Shown here one piece after another: positions 15,834 to 24,173 of a stretch of 64,000 nt of DNA. Source of the stretch: Holophagaceae bacterium (GTDB lineage: Bacteria; Acidobacteriota; Holophagae; Holophagales; Holophagaceae); the NCBI GenBank assembly GCA_016710635.1, contig JADJVL010000006.1, positions 264,090 through 328,089 on the forward strand, read 5' to 3'. The position numbers and the translations under genes were made by a program. Each line of letters opens with the position of its first letter. Position 1 is the stretch's first letter. The notes beneath the pieces are model-generated. The model was given only the letters and a program-made list of their open reading frames with translations, did no database searches and was not told where the DNA came from.

Positions 15834-18800
15834 GACTTCCCCTTGGCGCCGAAGAAGTAGTCCCACCAGCCCGGAGCCTCGGCCTTGGGGGCGCCTTCCG
15901 GGTACAGGACCGTCGGCGGCACCGTGAGCCAGAGCTTGCGGCCAGGGAGGCGATAGACGTACACGCTCACCCCCGTGGGCCGGTACTCCGCGCCGACCCG
16001 CTCCAGGATGTTCAGCTCCGTGCCCCCGTGCTGGGCGGAGCCGCCGGCCCGGAAGTGGAGCACTTCGGTCTCCATGAGGATCTGGCCGGGCAGACCGTTG
16101 CGGAAGATCACGGGCTTGTGGAGGAAGAGCACCTGCCCCTTCCAGGTCCCGTTGAGGTCGAAGCCCATCTCCCCGGGCTGGACCTCCGCCGGCACCTTGA
16201 AGACCGGACTTTCGGGGCCTTCCACGCCCGGGTCCTCGGGATCCGCAGGATCGGCCTTCACCACCTCCGAGTAGCTCACCCGGAGCTCGCCGGCCTGACC
16301 GGTGACGCCCTGCATGAACCCGGAGATGGCCAGCATGTCCTCCACATCCTGCAGGGAGACCACCTGCAGGACCTTCCGCATCATGCCGCCGGCCTCCTTG
16401 GCTCCTTCCTGGGTGCCCATGATCTGGGCCAGGTCGATGTCCGCGGTGAGCTTTCCCTTGCCAAGGCTGATGGGCAGGGGACGGCCGCCGGAGAGAGCCC
16501 CATGGAAGCGCACGCGGATCTCCTGGGATTCCCCCAGCCGCCACAGGGGCGTCTCCGGCACCTCCACGCGGAGGGATTTCTTGTCGGCGTTCATGCGGAT
16601 GCGGGGCGCGCCCTGCGGCGGCAGGAGCAGGAGGGCGGTGGTGGCGTCGCCGGCCTTCGCGGTCCAGGGCGCGGCCGTATAGGACTCCACCCGCTGGACG
16701 CCGAGGCCCGCCAGGGCTGGCGTGTGGTGGCCCGAGCCCGCCACCGCCGCCACCATGCAGGCGCCGGCAATGGCGTGCCACTGGGTGGCCGCGCCCCGGT
16801 TCCAGCCCCAGCGGTGGTGCACGCCACGGTCCACGCCCTGGTTCGTGCGCACCATGACCATGGCGCCCTTGAGTTCCGCCGGCGGCACCGAACGCCACCT
16901 CAGCTCCACGCAGGGCGAAGACAGGGGTCCCGCGTCCTGCCAGCCCTTCCGCGGCACCAGGACCGAGAGATCGCCTTCGAGGGGCACGGGCGCGTTGTTG
17001 TAGATGGGCCAGCCCTCCTTGGCGCAGAAGAGCAGGTAGTCGGCGCCGAGAATCTTGTCGCTCTGGCTGGTGACCTGCTTCATCGCGTCCACGGCTCCGG
17101 TGCGGAAGGTGCCGAAGGCCTCCAGCAGCGCTTTCAGGAAGGCCTCCTTGTTGGCGCCGTAGTAGCGGTCCCGCAGGCTGAGCAGGAAACGGCTCGCGGC
17201 GTAGCCCTTGTGCCGGGTCTCTTCCTGGTCCCGGCCCTGGGCGTCCAGGGGCAGCTTGTAGAGCCCCATGAACTTTCCGGGCTCGAAAGTCTTGTGGAAG
17301 GTCTTCACCCAGCCCTTCGCCAGGTAGTGGGGTTCCGCTTCCTCCTCCAGCAGCACCGCCGTGGCCTCGCTGAACCAGACGAACTTCCCGCCGCCGCGGA
17401 AGTGGGTCCAGTTGAGGTACTTCGTCCAGTTGAAGTACTCCTTCTGCACCACGTGGAAGAGCTCGTGCACCGCCGTCGTGTGGAGGTCGTCCATCTCCTT
17501 CGAAGGGGCGGCGGCGGTCTGACGCGCGGCGGGGACCATGGCCAGGTTCACGTGGATGTAGGGATAGGTGTAGGAACCGTCCAGGGTGTAGGCGTAGTCG
17601 CCCGGCGTCCCGTTCCAGGGGTCCAGGAAGTGGATCTCGATCTGGTCGGAGCGCTTGAGGAAGCCGCGGGTGGTGTGGAGGTACTCGTAGGCCCGGTCGA
17701 AGGCGTCCAGGCTGTTGGCCACCGCCGGCGGGTAGTAGTGGGCGCGCTTCCAGACTGGATCCTCCATCACCTTCCGAAGGCGCTTCACTTCGGGATCCGC
17801 GAGGTAGGCGTAGTAGCGGCCCGTCCAGACCTGGCGCTCACTGCCTTCCATCGGCAGGCTCATGGCCGCGTCCCAGCGCGCCTTCATGCCGGCTTCCACC
17901 AGCCGGTACTCCGTCGTGTTGGCGAGGACGAGCCCCTTGGGCCAGAAGAGGCGGAAGGGCCCGGCGCTGTCGGAGACATTACGGTCGAAGGTGCCCTGGT
18001 CCACCTGGTCCTTGATGAGGGTGATCACTTCCCAGCCGGCGAAGCCCAGGAACACCGCGAAGAAGATGCCGTTGTGGCGCAGGTCCGCCACCGCCTGCGC
18101 GCCTTCCAGCCGGGTCTGCAGGAACTGGATCCGCCCATCCGGCGCCTGGCGGACGAGCTGCACCCGGGACCGGGCTTCGAGAGGAACGCCGAGGCGCTCC
18201 AGGTCCCACGCCATGCGGACCTGGCCGGGGAAGCAGTCCTCCTCGGACATGCCGCTCTCCAGCTCGAAGCCGGCCACGGGCACCATTCCAGGCAGGGCGC
18301 GGGCCGCCCGATCGAGGGCCGCCGCGTCCAGGGCCGCCGCGCGGAAGGTCCGGGCCCGGTCGAGGGCGCCCTCGCCGGCGCTCAAGTGGAGCGCCGCGTG
18401 GGGCTGGGCGTCCAGGGCGGCTGTGCTGCTGGCGGGAAGGGTCCCGGGCCGCAGCCGGCCAGACCAGCCGTTCCGGACCAGGCTCAGCACCTGGGAGGGC
18501 AGCAGCCGCGGCTGGCCGGATTCGATGACGAGCGCGGTGCACAAGACGAGTCCGGCGAGACTCCCGAGCACCGCCAGCACCATTAGTGAGGTTGCGAGGC
18601 GTCCTTTCCGGCGCGGGGCGCGTGCAGGTTCCTGGCCTACCACCGCCGCCGCCGCCGCGGCCGTGGGCGCCAAGTCCCGAATCTCCTCCGGGGCGTCCTC
18701 CACGACCACCAGCTGCGTGTCCCCCACGCGGAAGTACTCGCCGGGCCGCAGGCGGTGCCGCTGGATGCGTTCGGCCCCGGCCCAGGTCCCGTTGGCGCTG

Positions 18801-18988
18801 CCGAGGTCCTCGACCACCCAGCCGCCGGCGTCCTTGAAGACGCGCGCATGGTGGCGGGAGACGCCGCCGTCTTCGAGGACCACGTCATTGTCGCCTTCCC
18901 GGCCCAGGCGCAGCCCCGTCGGCGCAAGCCCCGCCGCCCGGCCTTCGCCAGGTCCCGTGCCGGAAGGAAAGACCCACAACCAGGGCAT
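15830..18988 (-). CDS. FHA-domain membrane protein with a large extracytoplasmic HEXXH domain
   Basis: This 1052-residue protein combines parts I do not recognise as a named family. Residues about 20-98 form an FHA phosphothreonine-binding domain (GR at 29-30, SRHH at 44-47, NGT at 67-69). An alanine-rich linker follows and then one transmembrane helix (about 131-154). The remaining 900 residues should be outside the membrane. They contain HELFH (508-512) in AVHELFHVVQKEYFNW and WFSEATAVLLEEE (E541 a possible third zinc ligand), the pattern of a gluzincin metallopeptidase. The FHA domain suggests control by a Ser/Thr kinase on the cytoplasmic side. It is followed by the overlapping RDD gene. 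Peptidase activity is an inference. Confidence 0.72.
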   Translation of the reverse strand: MPWLWVFPSGTGPGEGRAAGLAPTGLRLGREGDNDVVLEDGGVSRHHARVFKDAGGWVVEDLGSANGTWAGAERIQRHRLRPGEYFRVGDTQLVVVEDAPEEIRDLAPTAAAAAAVVGQEPARAPRRKGRLATSLMVLAVLGSLAGLVLCTALVIESGQPRLLPSQVLSLVRNGWSGRLRPGTLPASSTAALDAQPHAALHLSAGEGALDRARTFRAAALDAAALDRAARALPGMVPVAGFELESGMSEEDCFPGQVRMAWDLERLGVPLEARSRVQLVRQAPDGRIQFLQTRLEGAQAVADLRHNGIFFAVFLGFAGWEVITLIKDQVDQGTFDRNVSDSAGPFRLFWPKGLVLANTTEYRLVEAGMKARWDAAMSLPMEGSERQVWTGRYYAYLADPEVKRLRKVMEDPVWKRAHYYPPAVANSLDAFDRAYEYLHTTRGFLKRSDQIEIHFLDPWNGTPGDYAYTLDGSYTYPYIHVNLAMVPAARQTAAAPSKEMDDLHTTAVHELFHVVQKEYFNWTKYLNWTHFRGGGKFVWFSEATAVLLEEEAEPHYLAKGWVKTFHKTFEPGKFMGLYKLPLDAQGRDQEETRHKGYAASRFLLSLRDRYYGANKEAFLKALLEAFGTFRTGAVDAMKQVTSQSDKILGADYLLFCAKEGWPIYNNAPVPLEGDLSVLVPRKGWQDAGPLSSPCVELRWRSVPPAELKGAMVMVRTNQGVDRGVHHRWGWNRGAATQWHAIAGACMVAAVAGSGHHTPALAGLGVQRVESYTAAPWTAKAGDATTALLLLPPQGAPRIRMNADKKSLRVEVPETPLWRLGESQEIRVRFHGALSGGRPLPISLGKGKLTADIDLAQIMGTQEGAKEAGGMMRKVLQVVSLQDVEDMLAISGFMQGVTGQAGELRVSYSEVVKADPADPEDPGVEGPESPVFKVPAEVQPGEMGFDLNGTWKGQVLFLHKPVIFRNGLPGQILMETEVLHFRAGGSAQHGGTELNILERVGAEYRPTGVSVYVYRLPGRKLWLTVPPTVLYPEGAPKAEAPGWWDYFFGAKGKS

Positions 18989-19143
18989 GGCCGCCTCGTT
19001 GCCCGAAGGCTTCTCAGGCTAGGCGGGGCGCGAGGCCCGCAACCGGTGATCGTTGCCTCATTTCCCGGAAGGGCCAGCCTTGCGCATGGCGTCCAACAGC
19101 GCCACGCTACGGCCGGGCCGCAGGGCTCTGCGGAGGGAGCGGC

Positions 19144-19617
19144 ATGACGGGCGGGGACGCGGCACCGAGGATCCTGCGGCCCCAGGCGGCCCGGCTCCGC
19201 CCGGTCCTCGCGGCGCTGATCCCCGCCACCGCGGCCCTCGATGTGGTGGGCGTGGAGCGCGTGCTGGCGCGGGTGGATGCCCGCCTCGCCCAGGAGGAGC
19301 CGCGCCTGCAGCGCCAACTGAAGCTCTTCATCCGGGTCCTGTGGTGGCTGCCCTTCCTGGGGACGCTAAGGACCTTCGGCGGGCTCCCGCCGGAGCGGCG
19401 CGAAGCCTTTCTGCGGAAGGTCCAGGATGGTCCCGTGCCGAAGCTGCGGGTCGGCCTCTGGGGCCTGCGTACCCTGCTCTTCCTGGGCTGGTACGGCGAT
19501 CCGGAGGTGCAGCAGCAGCTCGGCTACCGGCCCAACGCCCGGGGCTGGGAGGCCCTCGCCCATGGCAACCGCCGGCTTGGCGACCGGCCCGGCGACCGGC
19601 GGGAGGGACCGCGATGA
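19144..19617 (+). CDS. putative small subunit of a GMC oxidoreductase
   Basis: The protein has 157 residues with two weakly hydrophobic segments (LFIRVLWWLPFLGTL and LWGLRTLLFLGWYGD). It lies immediately before a GMC flavoenzyme and overlaps it by 4 nt. This is the position and approximate size of the subunit-3-like partner of membrane-associated gluconate/alcohol dehydrogenases, and WYGDPEVQQQLGYRP resembles the segment those proteins share. It has no Tat or Sec signal that I can see, unlike some family members. GGAGGG precedes the ATG. The family assignment rests partly on context. Confidence 0.6.
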   Translation: MTGGDAAPRILRPQAARLRPVLAALIPATAALDVVGVERVLARVDARLAQEEPRLQRQLKLFIRVLWWLPFLGTLRTFGGLPPERREAFLRKVQDGPVPKLRVGLWGLRTLLFLGWYGDPEVQQQLGYRPNARGWEALAHGNRRLGDRPGDRREGPR

Positions 19618-21143
19618 GCCGCACGATCCACACGGACGTGCTGGTCCTCGGCTCCGGCGCCGGCGGCGGCACCGTCGCCCAGACCCTGGCGCCCCTGGTG
19701 GCTTCCGGCAAGCGGGTGCTGCTGGTGGAGAAGGGGGGCCGGGTCGACCACGGCCGCCTCTCCGGCCGGGAAGTGGAATGCGCGGCCCTGTTCTACGCCG
19801 GCGGCGGCGCGCGGCCCAGCGCCGACCACACGGTCTCCATGGCCTATGCGGAGGGGCTCGGCGGCTCCACCCAGGTCTACACGGGCACCTCCCTGCCGCC
19901 GCCGGAGCGGATCATTTCCGGGTGGCGGGTGCCGGGGCTGGCCCACGCCGACCTCGCGGCCCGGGCCCGCCGCTTCGCCGCGCAGAACGGCGCGGACTTC
20001 ATCCCCCGGGACCGCATCAACGACAACAACCGGCTCTTCAAGGAAGGCTGCGAGGCCCTGGGGTGGAAGGCCGAGCAGTTCCCCATCAATGTCCGGGGCT
20101 GCAAGGGCTCCTCCCTGTGCAACCTGGGCTGCCCCAACAACGCCAAGCAGGGCACCCGGCAGGTCCAGATCCCGGAGGCCCAGCGGCAGGGGGTGGAAGT
20201 CGTGACCCGCGCCGAGGCCTGGACGATCAAGGCCGATGGCGGCGGCGCCGAGGTGGAGGTGCGGGTGGACGGCGCGCCCCACGCCGACGGCTCCGAAGGC
20301 GAATGGCTGCCGGGGCGCTACACGGTGAAGGCCCATTCGGTGGTGGTGGCCTGCGGCGCCGTGAACTCCCCGGCCCTGCTCCTGCGCTCCGGGCTGGGCG
20401 CGGAGCTGCCGGCCCTGGGCCGCTGGTGGACCTGCCATCCCGCCCACATCCTCGCGGGCCTCCATCCGCACCCCATCACCAACTTCGTGGGCCACCCCAA
20501 GAGCTACGTCTGGCAGGAGCGCGTGGAGGCCGAGCGCTACTTCCTGGAAGCCTGCATGTACTTCCCCTTCACCACCGCCAAGAACCTCACGGGCTTCGGG
20601 GAGGCCCACGAGCGGCTCATGCGGGCCTACGACCGGCTGCAGATGATCCTGGTGCTGGCCTGCGACGAGGCCCTGCCGGAGCAGCGCATCGATATCGACC
20701 GCCAGGGCCGGCCGGTGATCCGCTACGCCCTCACCGCGAAGACCCTCGAAGCCATGGTGCGGGCCACCCGCGCCGCGGCCCGGATCTTCTTCGCCGCCGG
20801 GGCCGAAGCCGTCCACGCCCCTTCGGCGCGGCCCACCCTCATCGAGCGCAGCGAGGGGGCCGACCTCGAGGCCCGCATCGCCCTCCGCCACTTCCGCCCC
20901 GGCAGCGTGAGCGTTTCCGCCGCGCACCTCATGGGCGGCTGCCGTATGGGAGTGGACTCCGCGGCCTCCGTGACGGACGGCCGGGGCCGCGTCCACCGGC
21001 ACCCCTGGCTCTTCGTGGCGGACGCCTCCCTCTTCCCTTCCGCCCTGGAGATCAATCCCTACCTCACCGTCATGGCCCTCGCGGACCGGGTGGGCGAGGC
21101 GGTGGCGGAGCGCGAAGGCGCGTCCCTGCCGGTCGGCGCGTAG
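19614..21143 (+). CDS. GMC-family FAD-dependent oxidoreductase
   Basis: This 509-residue flavoenzyme has the dinucleotide-binding motif GSGAGGG at residues 13-19, the GMC substrate-side segment GLGGSTQVYTG, and a C-terminal block with HLMGGCRMG and FVADASLFPSALEINPYLTV. The family oxidises alcohols or sugars (choline, gluconate, glucose and others) and passes electrons to oxygen, quinones or cytochromes. With the small protein upstream and a triheme cytochrome downstream, electron transfer to a cytochrome is plausible. The internal Cys-rich segment CKGSSLCNLGCPNNAKQG is typical of the membrane-associated branch. The substrate is unknown. Confidence 0.87.
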   Translation: MSRTIHTDVLVLGSGAGGGTVAQTLAPLVASGKRVLLVEKGGRVDHGRLSGREVECAALFYAGGGARPSADHTVSMAYAEGLGGSTQVYTGTSLPPPERIISGWRVPGLAHADLAARARRFAAQNGADFIPRDRINDNNRLFKEGCEALGWKAEQFPINVRGCKGSSLCNLGCPNNAKQGTRQVQIPEAQRQGVEVVTRAEAWTIKADGGGAEVEVRVDGAPHADGSEGEWLPGRYTVKAHSVVVACGAVNSPALLLRSGLGAELPALGRWWTCHPAHILAGLHPHPITNFVGHPKSYVWQERVEAERYFLEACMYFPFTTAKNLTGFGEAHERLMRAYDRLQMILVLACDEALPEQRIDIDRQGRPVIRYALTAKTLEAMVRATRAAARIFFAAGAEAVHAPSARPTLIERSEGADLEARIALRHFRPGSVSVSAAHLMGGCRMGVDSAASVTDGRGRVHRHPWLFVADASLFPSALEINPYLTVMALADRVGEAVAEREGASLPVGA

Positions 21144-21166
21144 CACCCACCCACACCGAGGACCCC

Positions 21167-22946
21167 ATGCTGCTGCAGGACCTGAAAGCGGGAAGGCAAC
21201 CCGGCGCCGCCATCGTGGCGGCGGCCCTCGAAACGGCGGGCATCACCCATGCCTTCGGCATTCCGGGCACCCACAACATGGAGCTCTACGACGCCCTGTC
21301 GCGCTCCACGGTGACGGCGGTGCTGATCACCGACGAACAGTCCGCGGGCTTCCTCGCCGACGGCATGGCCCGCTCCGGCGGACCCCTGGCCTGCGCCAAC
21401 GTGGTGCCCGGGGCCGGCGTCACCCACTGCCTGTCGGGCATCGCCGAGGCTTTCATGGACGGCGTGCCGCTGCTGGTCCTCACCTGCGGCATCCGCACGG
21501 ATTCGAAGTACCGCTACCAGCTCCACGACATCGATCAGCTGGCGATCCTCCGCCCCATCGTGAAAGGCACCTGGAAGCCCGAACGCGGCGAGGACATCGC
21601 CCCCGCCATCCTCGAGGCGGCGCGGCTCGCCCGCGCCGGCTGCCCGGGTCCCGTGGCGGTGGAGATCCCCGCGAACCTCTACCTGCTGGAACAGACCTAC
21701 GACCCCGCGAAGGTGGCGCACCTCCTGGGCAGCCCTCCGGCGCCTCCCGTGGCGGACGAGGTCGCCGTGGCGGACGAGGTCGCCGTGCGGGCCGTGGCGG
21801 CCATGCTGGCCTCGGCGGCCTGCCCCCTGCTGCACGTGGGCCTGGGGGCGGCGGAGGCGGCAGCGGAAGTGCGAGCCCTCGCCGAGCGCACCGGCGCCCT
21901 CGTCTCCAGCACCTTCTCGGGCAAGGGCGTCTTCCCGGAAACCCATCCCCAGTGGCTGTGGCCGGGCTTCGGCCTCGCCTGCCCCAAGCCCCTGCGCGCC
22001 CTCGCCGCCGAGGCCGACGCCGTGCTCATCCTGGGCGCCCGGATGGGCGAAGTCTCGACGGCGAGCTACGGCCTTGAGCTACCACAGCGCTCCGCCCAGG
22101 TGGACATCGACCCCTCCGTGCCCGGCGCGAACTTTCCCGTGGAGCTTGCCGTCACCGCCGATGCGAAGGCCTTTCTCGCCGCGCTGCTCGAGGCCCTGCC
22201 CCGAGGCCTTGCCCCAGGCGCGGCCCATGCCGGAGCTGCGGCGCCAAGCCCTCGCGGCAGCCCACGCCCGGGTGCGGCAGGAGCAGGCAGCCCCGTCGGA
22301 ATCTGGTCGGGTTTCCCCGGGCGCCCTCTTCCAGGCCCTGCGCCGCCGCCTTCCCGACGCCATCTACACGTCGGATTCCGGCAACGGCACTTTCCTCGCC
22401 ATGGAGCACCTGCGCCTGGATGGCCCCCGCCGCTTCCTGGCGCCCACGGACTATAGCTGCATGGGCTACTGCGTGCCCGCGGCCATCGGCGCGCAGCTGG
22501 CCCACCCGGGCCGCCCCGTCGTCGGCCTCGCCGGGGACGGGGCGCTGCTGATGACGGGCCTCGAGCTGCTCACCGCCCGGCAGCAGGGGGCGGCGGTGCT
22601 CATCGTCGTGCTGCGGGACCGGGAGCTGGGCCAGATCGCCGCCTTCCAGCGCACCTTGACGGCGGCGGCTCCCTGCTCCGTCCTTCCCGACTACGATCTG
22701 GCGGCCCTCGCCGCGGTGTCGGGCACCGGCTGCCGGGCGGTGGACGCGGACGGGGACCTGGAGGCGGCCCTGGACTGGGCGCTGGCGGAGACCGCCGCGG
22801 GGCGCCCGGCGGTGCTGGACGTGGCCATCGACTATGAGAGAAAGACCTACTTCACGAAGGGGGTCGTGCAGGCGAATTTCGGCCGCCTGCCCTGGCGCGA
22901 CCGCCTGCGCATGGTCGGCCGCGCGGTGGTACGCCGGATTTTCTGA
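21167..22946 (+). pseudogene. thiamine-diphosphate enzyme (acetolactate synthase-like), frame broken by one base
   Basis: The N-terminal 340 or so residues from the ATG at 21167 (GAGG 6 nt upstream) form the pyrimidine-binding domain, with Glu in ITDEQSAGFLADGMAR, and the middle domain of the IlvB/benzoylformate-decarboxylase family. The C-terminal ThDP-binding domain (DYSCMGYCVPAAIGAQ, then GDGALLMTGLEL) continues in the +1 frame to 22946. The switch occurs near a run of four C at 22199-22202. Deleting one C would give an uninterrupted protein of about 592 residues reading EALPEALPQARP across the join. It is either a pseudogene or a sequencing error. The usual metal ligand Asn region reads LRDRELG. 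It is cotranscribed with the GMC gene. Confidence 0.8.
21749..21784 (+). repeat. perfect 18-bp tandem duplication inside the ThDP enzyme gene
   Basis: GTGGCGGACGAGGTCGCC occurs twice in a row (21749-21766 and 21767-21784), in frame, giving VADEVAVADEVA in the linker before the middle domain. Confidence 0.9.
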
Positions 22947-23033
22947 AGCGAGGCTTCTTGCCCCGCGCCGCCGGGAAAGAGGACTACCATCGATCCGCCC
23001 TTTCCATGCAAGTCCTCCCCCCGAGGCTCCACC

Positions 23034-23726
23034 ATGCGCACCCGAACCAACGCCTTCCTCACCTCCTTCCTGCTGCTTGGCCTGGCCCTCGGCACCGCGG
23101 CCTGCGGTCCGAAGGAGGCCCCGCCGGTCCCCGCGGCGTCCCCGACCCCGAATCCAGCCCCGGCGCCGGTTCCCGCTCCAGCACCGAAGCCCGAGCCCAT
23201 GGCCGCACCGGCGCCCCAAACCCCATCTGCGAAGGCGGCGCCCGCACCGGCCAAGCCTGCGGTCGCCACCAGTGCTCCCGCCGCGAAGGCGGCTCCAGCT
23301 CCGGCGCCCGCACCTGCACCCGTCGCCGCGCCCACCGCCGCGCCCGTCACCGCGCCGGCACAGGCTCCCGCGCCGGCGCCCAAGCCCGCGGCCGCCACGA
23401 GTCCCATCGCCGATCCGGGTGGCGAGGTGGCGGTGAAGGCCACCAAGGCCGGCCTGGCCAAGGTGGGCGCGGCCGCCTGCAAGATGTGCCACAAGGTCCA
23501 GTTCGCCTCCTGGGCCGACTCCGCCCACGGCAAGCGCACGCCGCCTCTCGACTGCGAGGCCTGCCACGGCCAGGGCAGCGAGTACAAGCCCATGGCCGTG
23601 ATGAAGGATGCCGCCAAGGCCAAGGCTGCGGGCCTGGTGCTGCCCGGTGCCGCCTTCTGCGCCACCTGCCACAAGCGGGGCTGGAACGACGGCATGCTGA
23701 AGAAGGCCCACGCCCACAAGGCCTGA
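23034..23726 (+). CDS. triheme c-type cytochrome lipoprotein
   Basis: The 230-residue protein starts with a lipoprotein signal, with the lipobox near LALGTAAC (acylated Cys about residue 24). About 110 residues of Ala/Pro-rich spacer follow, then a small domain with three heme-binding CXXCH motifs: CKMCH (149-153), CEACH (174-178) and CATCH (209-213). The domain resembles cytochrome c554-type modules. The spacer would hold the hemes away from the membrane, fitting electron transfer in the periplasm or at the cell surface. GAGG precedes the ATG, and TACCAT at 22985-22990 could be the -10 of its own promoter. It lies downstream of the oxidoreductase genes. Confidence 0.85.
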   Translation: MRTRTNAFLTSFLLLGLALGTAACGPKEAPPVPAASPTPNPAPAPVPAPAPKPEPMAAPAPQTPSAKAAPAPAKPAVATSAPAAKAAPAPAPAPAPVAAPTAAPVTAPAQAPAPAPKPAAATSPIADPGGEVAVKATKAGLAKVGAAACKMCHKVQFASWADSAHGKRTPPLDCEACHGQGSEYKPMAVMKDAAKAKAAGLVLPGAAFCATCHKRGWNDGMLKKAHAHKA

Positions 23727-23762
23727 GGCGCCGAACCAGAAAAGCCCTGGCCTGGACCGCGC

Positions 23763-24095
23763 CTAGCGGTTCAGGACCACCGCCATCAGAAACGCCGTGC
23801 CGAGCCAGATGAGGCCGTTGCCCAAACCGGCAAGGCCGGCGAGGAGCGCGGCGAGCCCGGTCCGCCCGGTCCAGCGCCGCGCGAGGAGAAAGACCACGGG
23901 GAGGGCGGCCAGGAGCACGAGGCCCAGCAGCCCCAGCGCGACCATCATGCGGTCCCCGGTGGCACCGGGCCCCTGGCCCCCCGAGGCGAAGGCCGCGAGG
24001 ACGAGGGCCAGGAACGCCGCGGCGCCGCAGGCCAGGACATCGCCGCCCAGCAGCAGGACGAGCCTCAGGAAGGACGATCCTTCGCGCTGGTCCAT
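23763..24095 (-). CDS. small hydrophobic membrane protein
   Basis: The protein has 110 residues with three predicted transmembrane helices (about 10-33, 50-70 and 83-106) and short loops; the middle loop is basic (LARRWTGRTG). No family is recognised. It lies downstream of the antirepressor-type peptidase gene on the same strand, separated by 78 bp that contain a TAGGAT hexamer (24140-24135), so it may have its own promoter. It is convergent with the cytochrome gene. Confidence 0.6.
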   Translation of the reverse strand: MDQREGSSFLRLVLLLGGDVLACGAAAFLALVLAAFASGGQGPGATGDRMMVALGLLGLVLLAALPVVFLLARRWTGRTGLAALLAGLAGLGNGLIWLGTAFLMAVVLNR

Positions 24096-24173
24096 CGCTT
24101 CCCACCCTCCGGCCGCGGCGCCGCGTCCCCGCCCATCCTAGGCGAAGACGCCACGCCGGACGAAACAGTGGCC

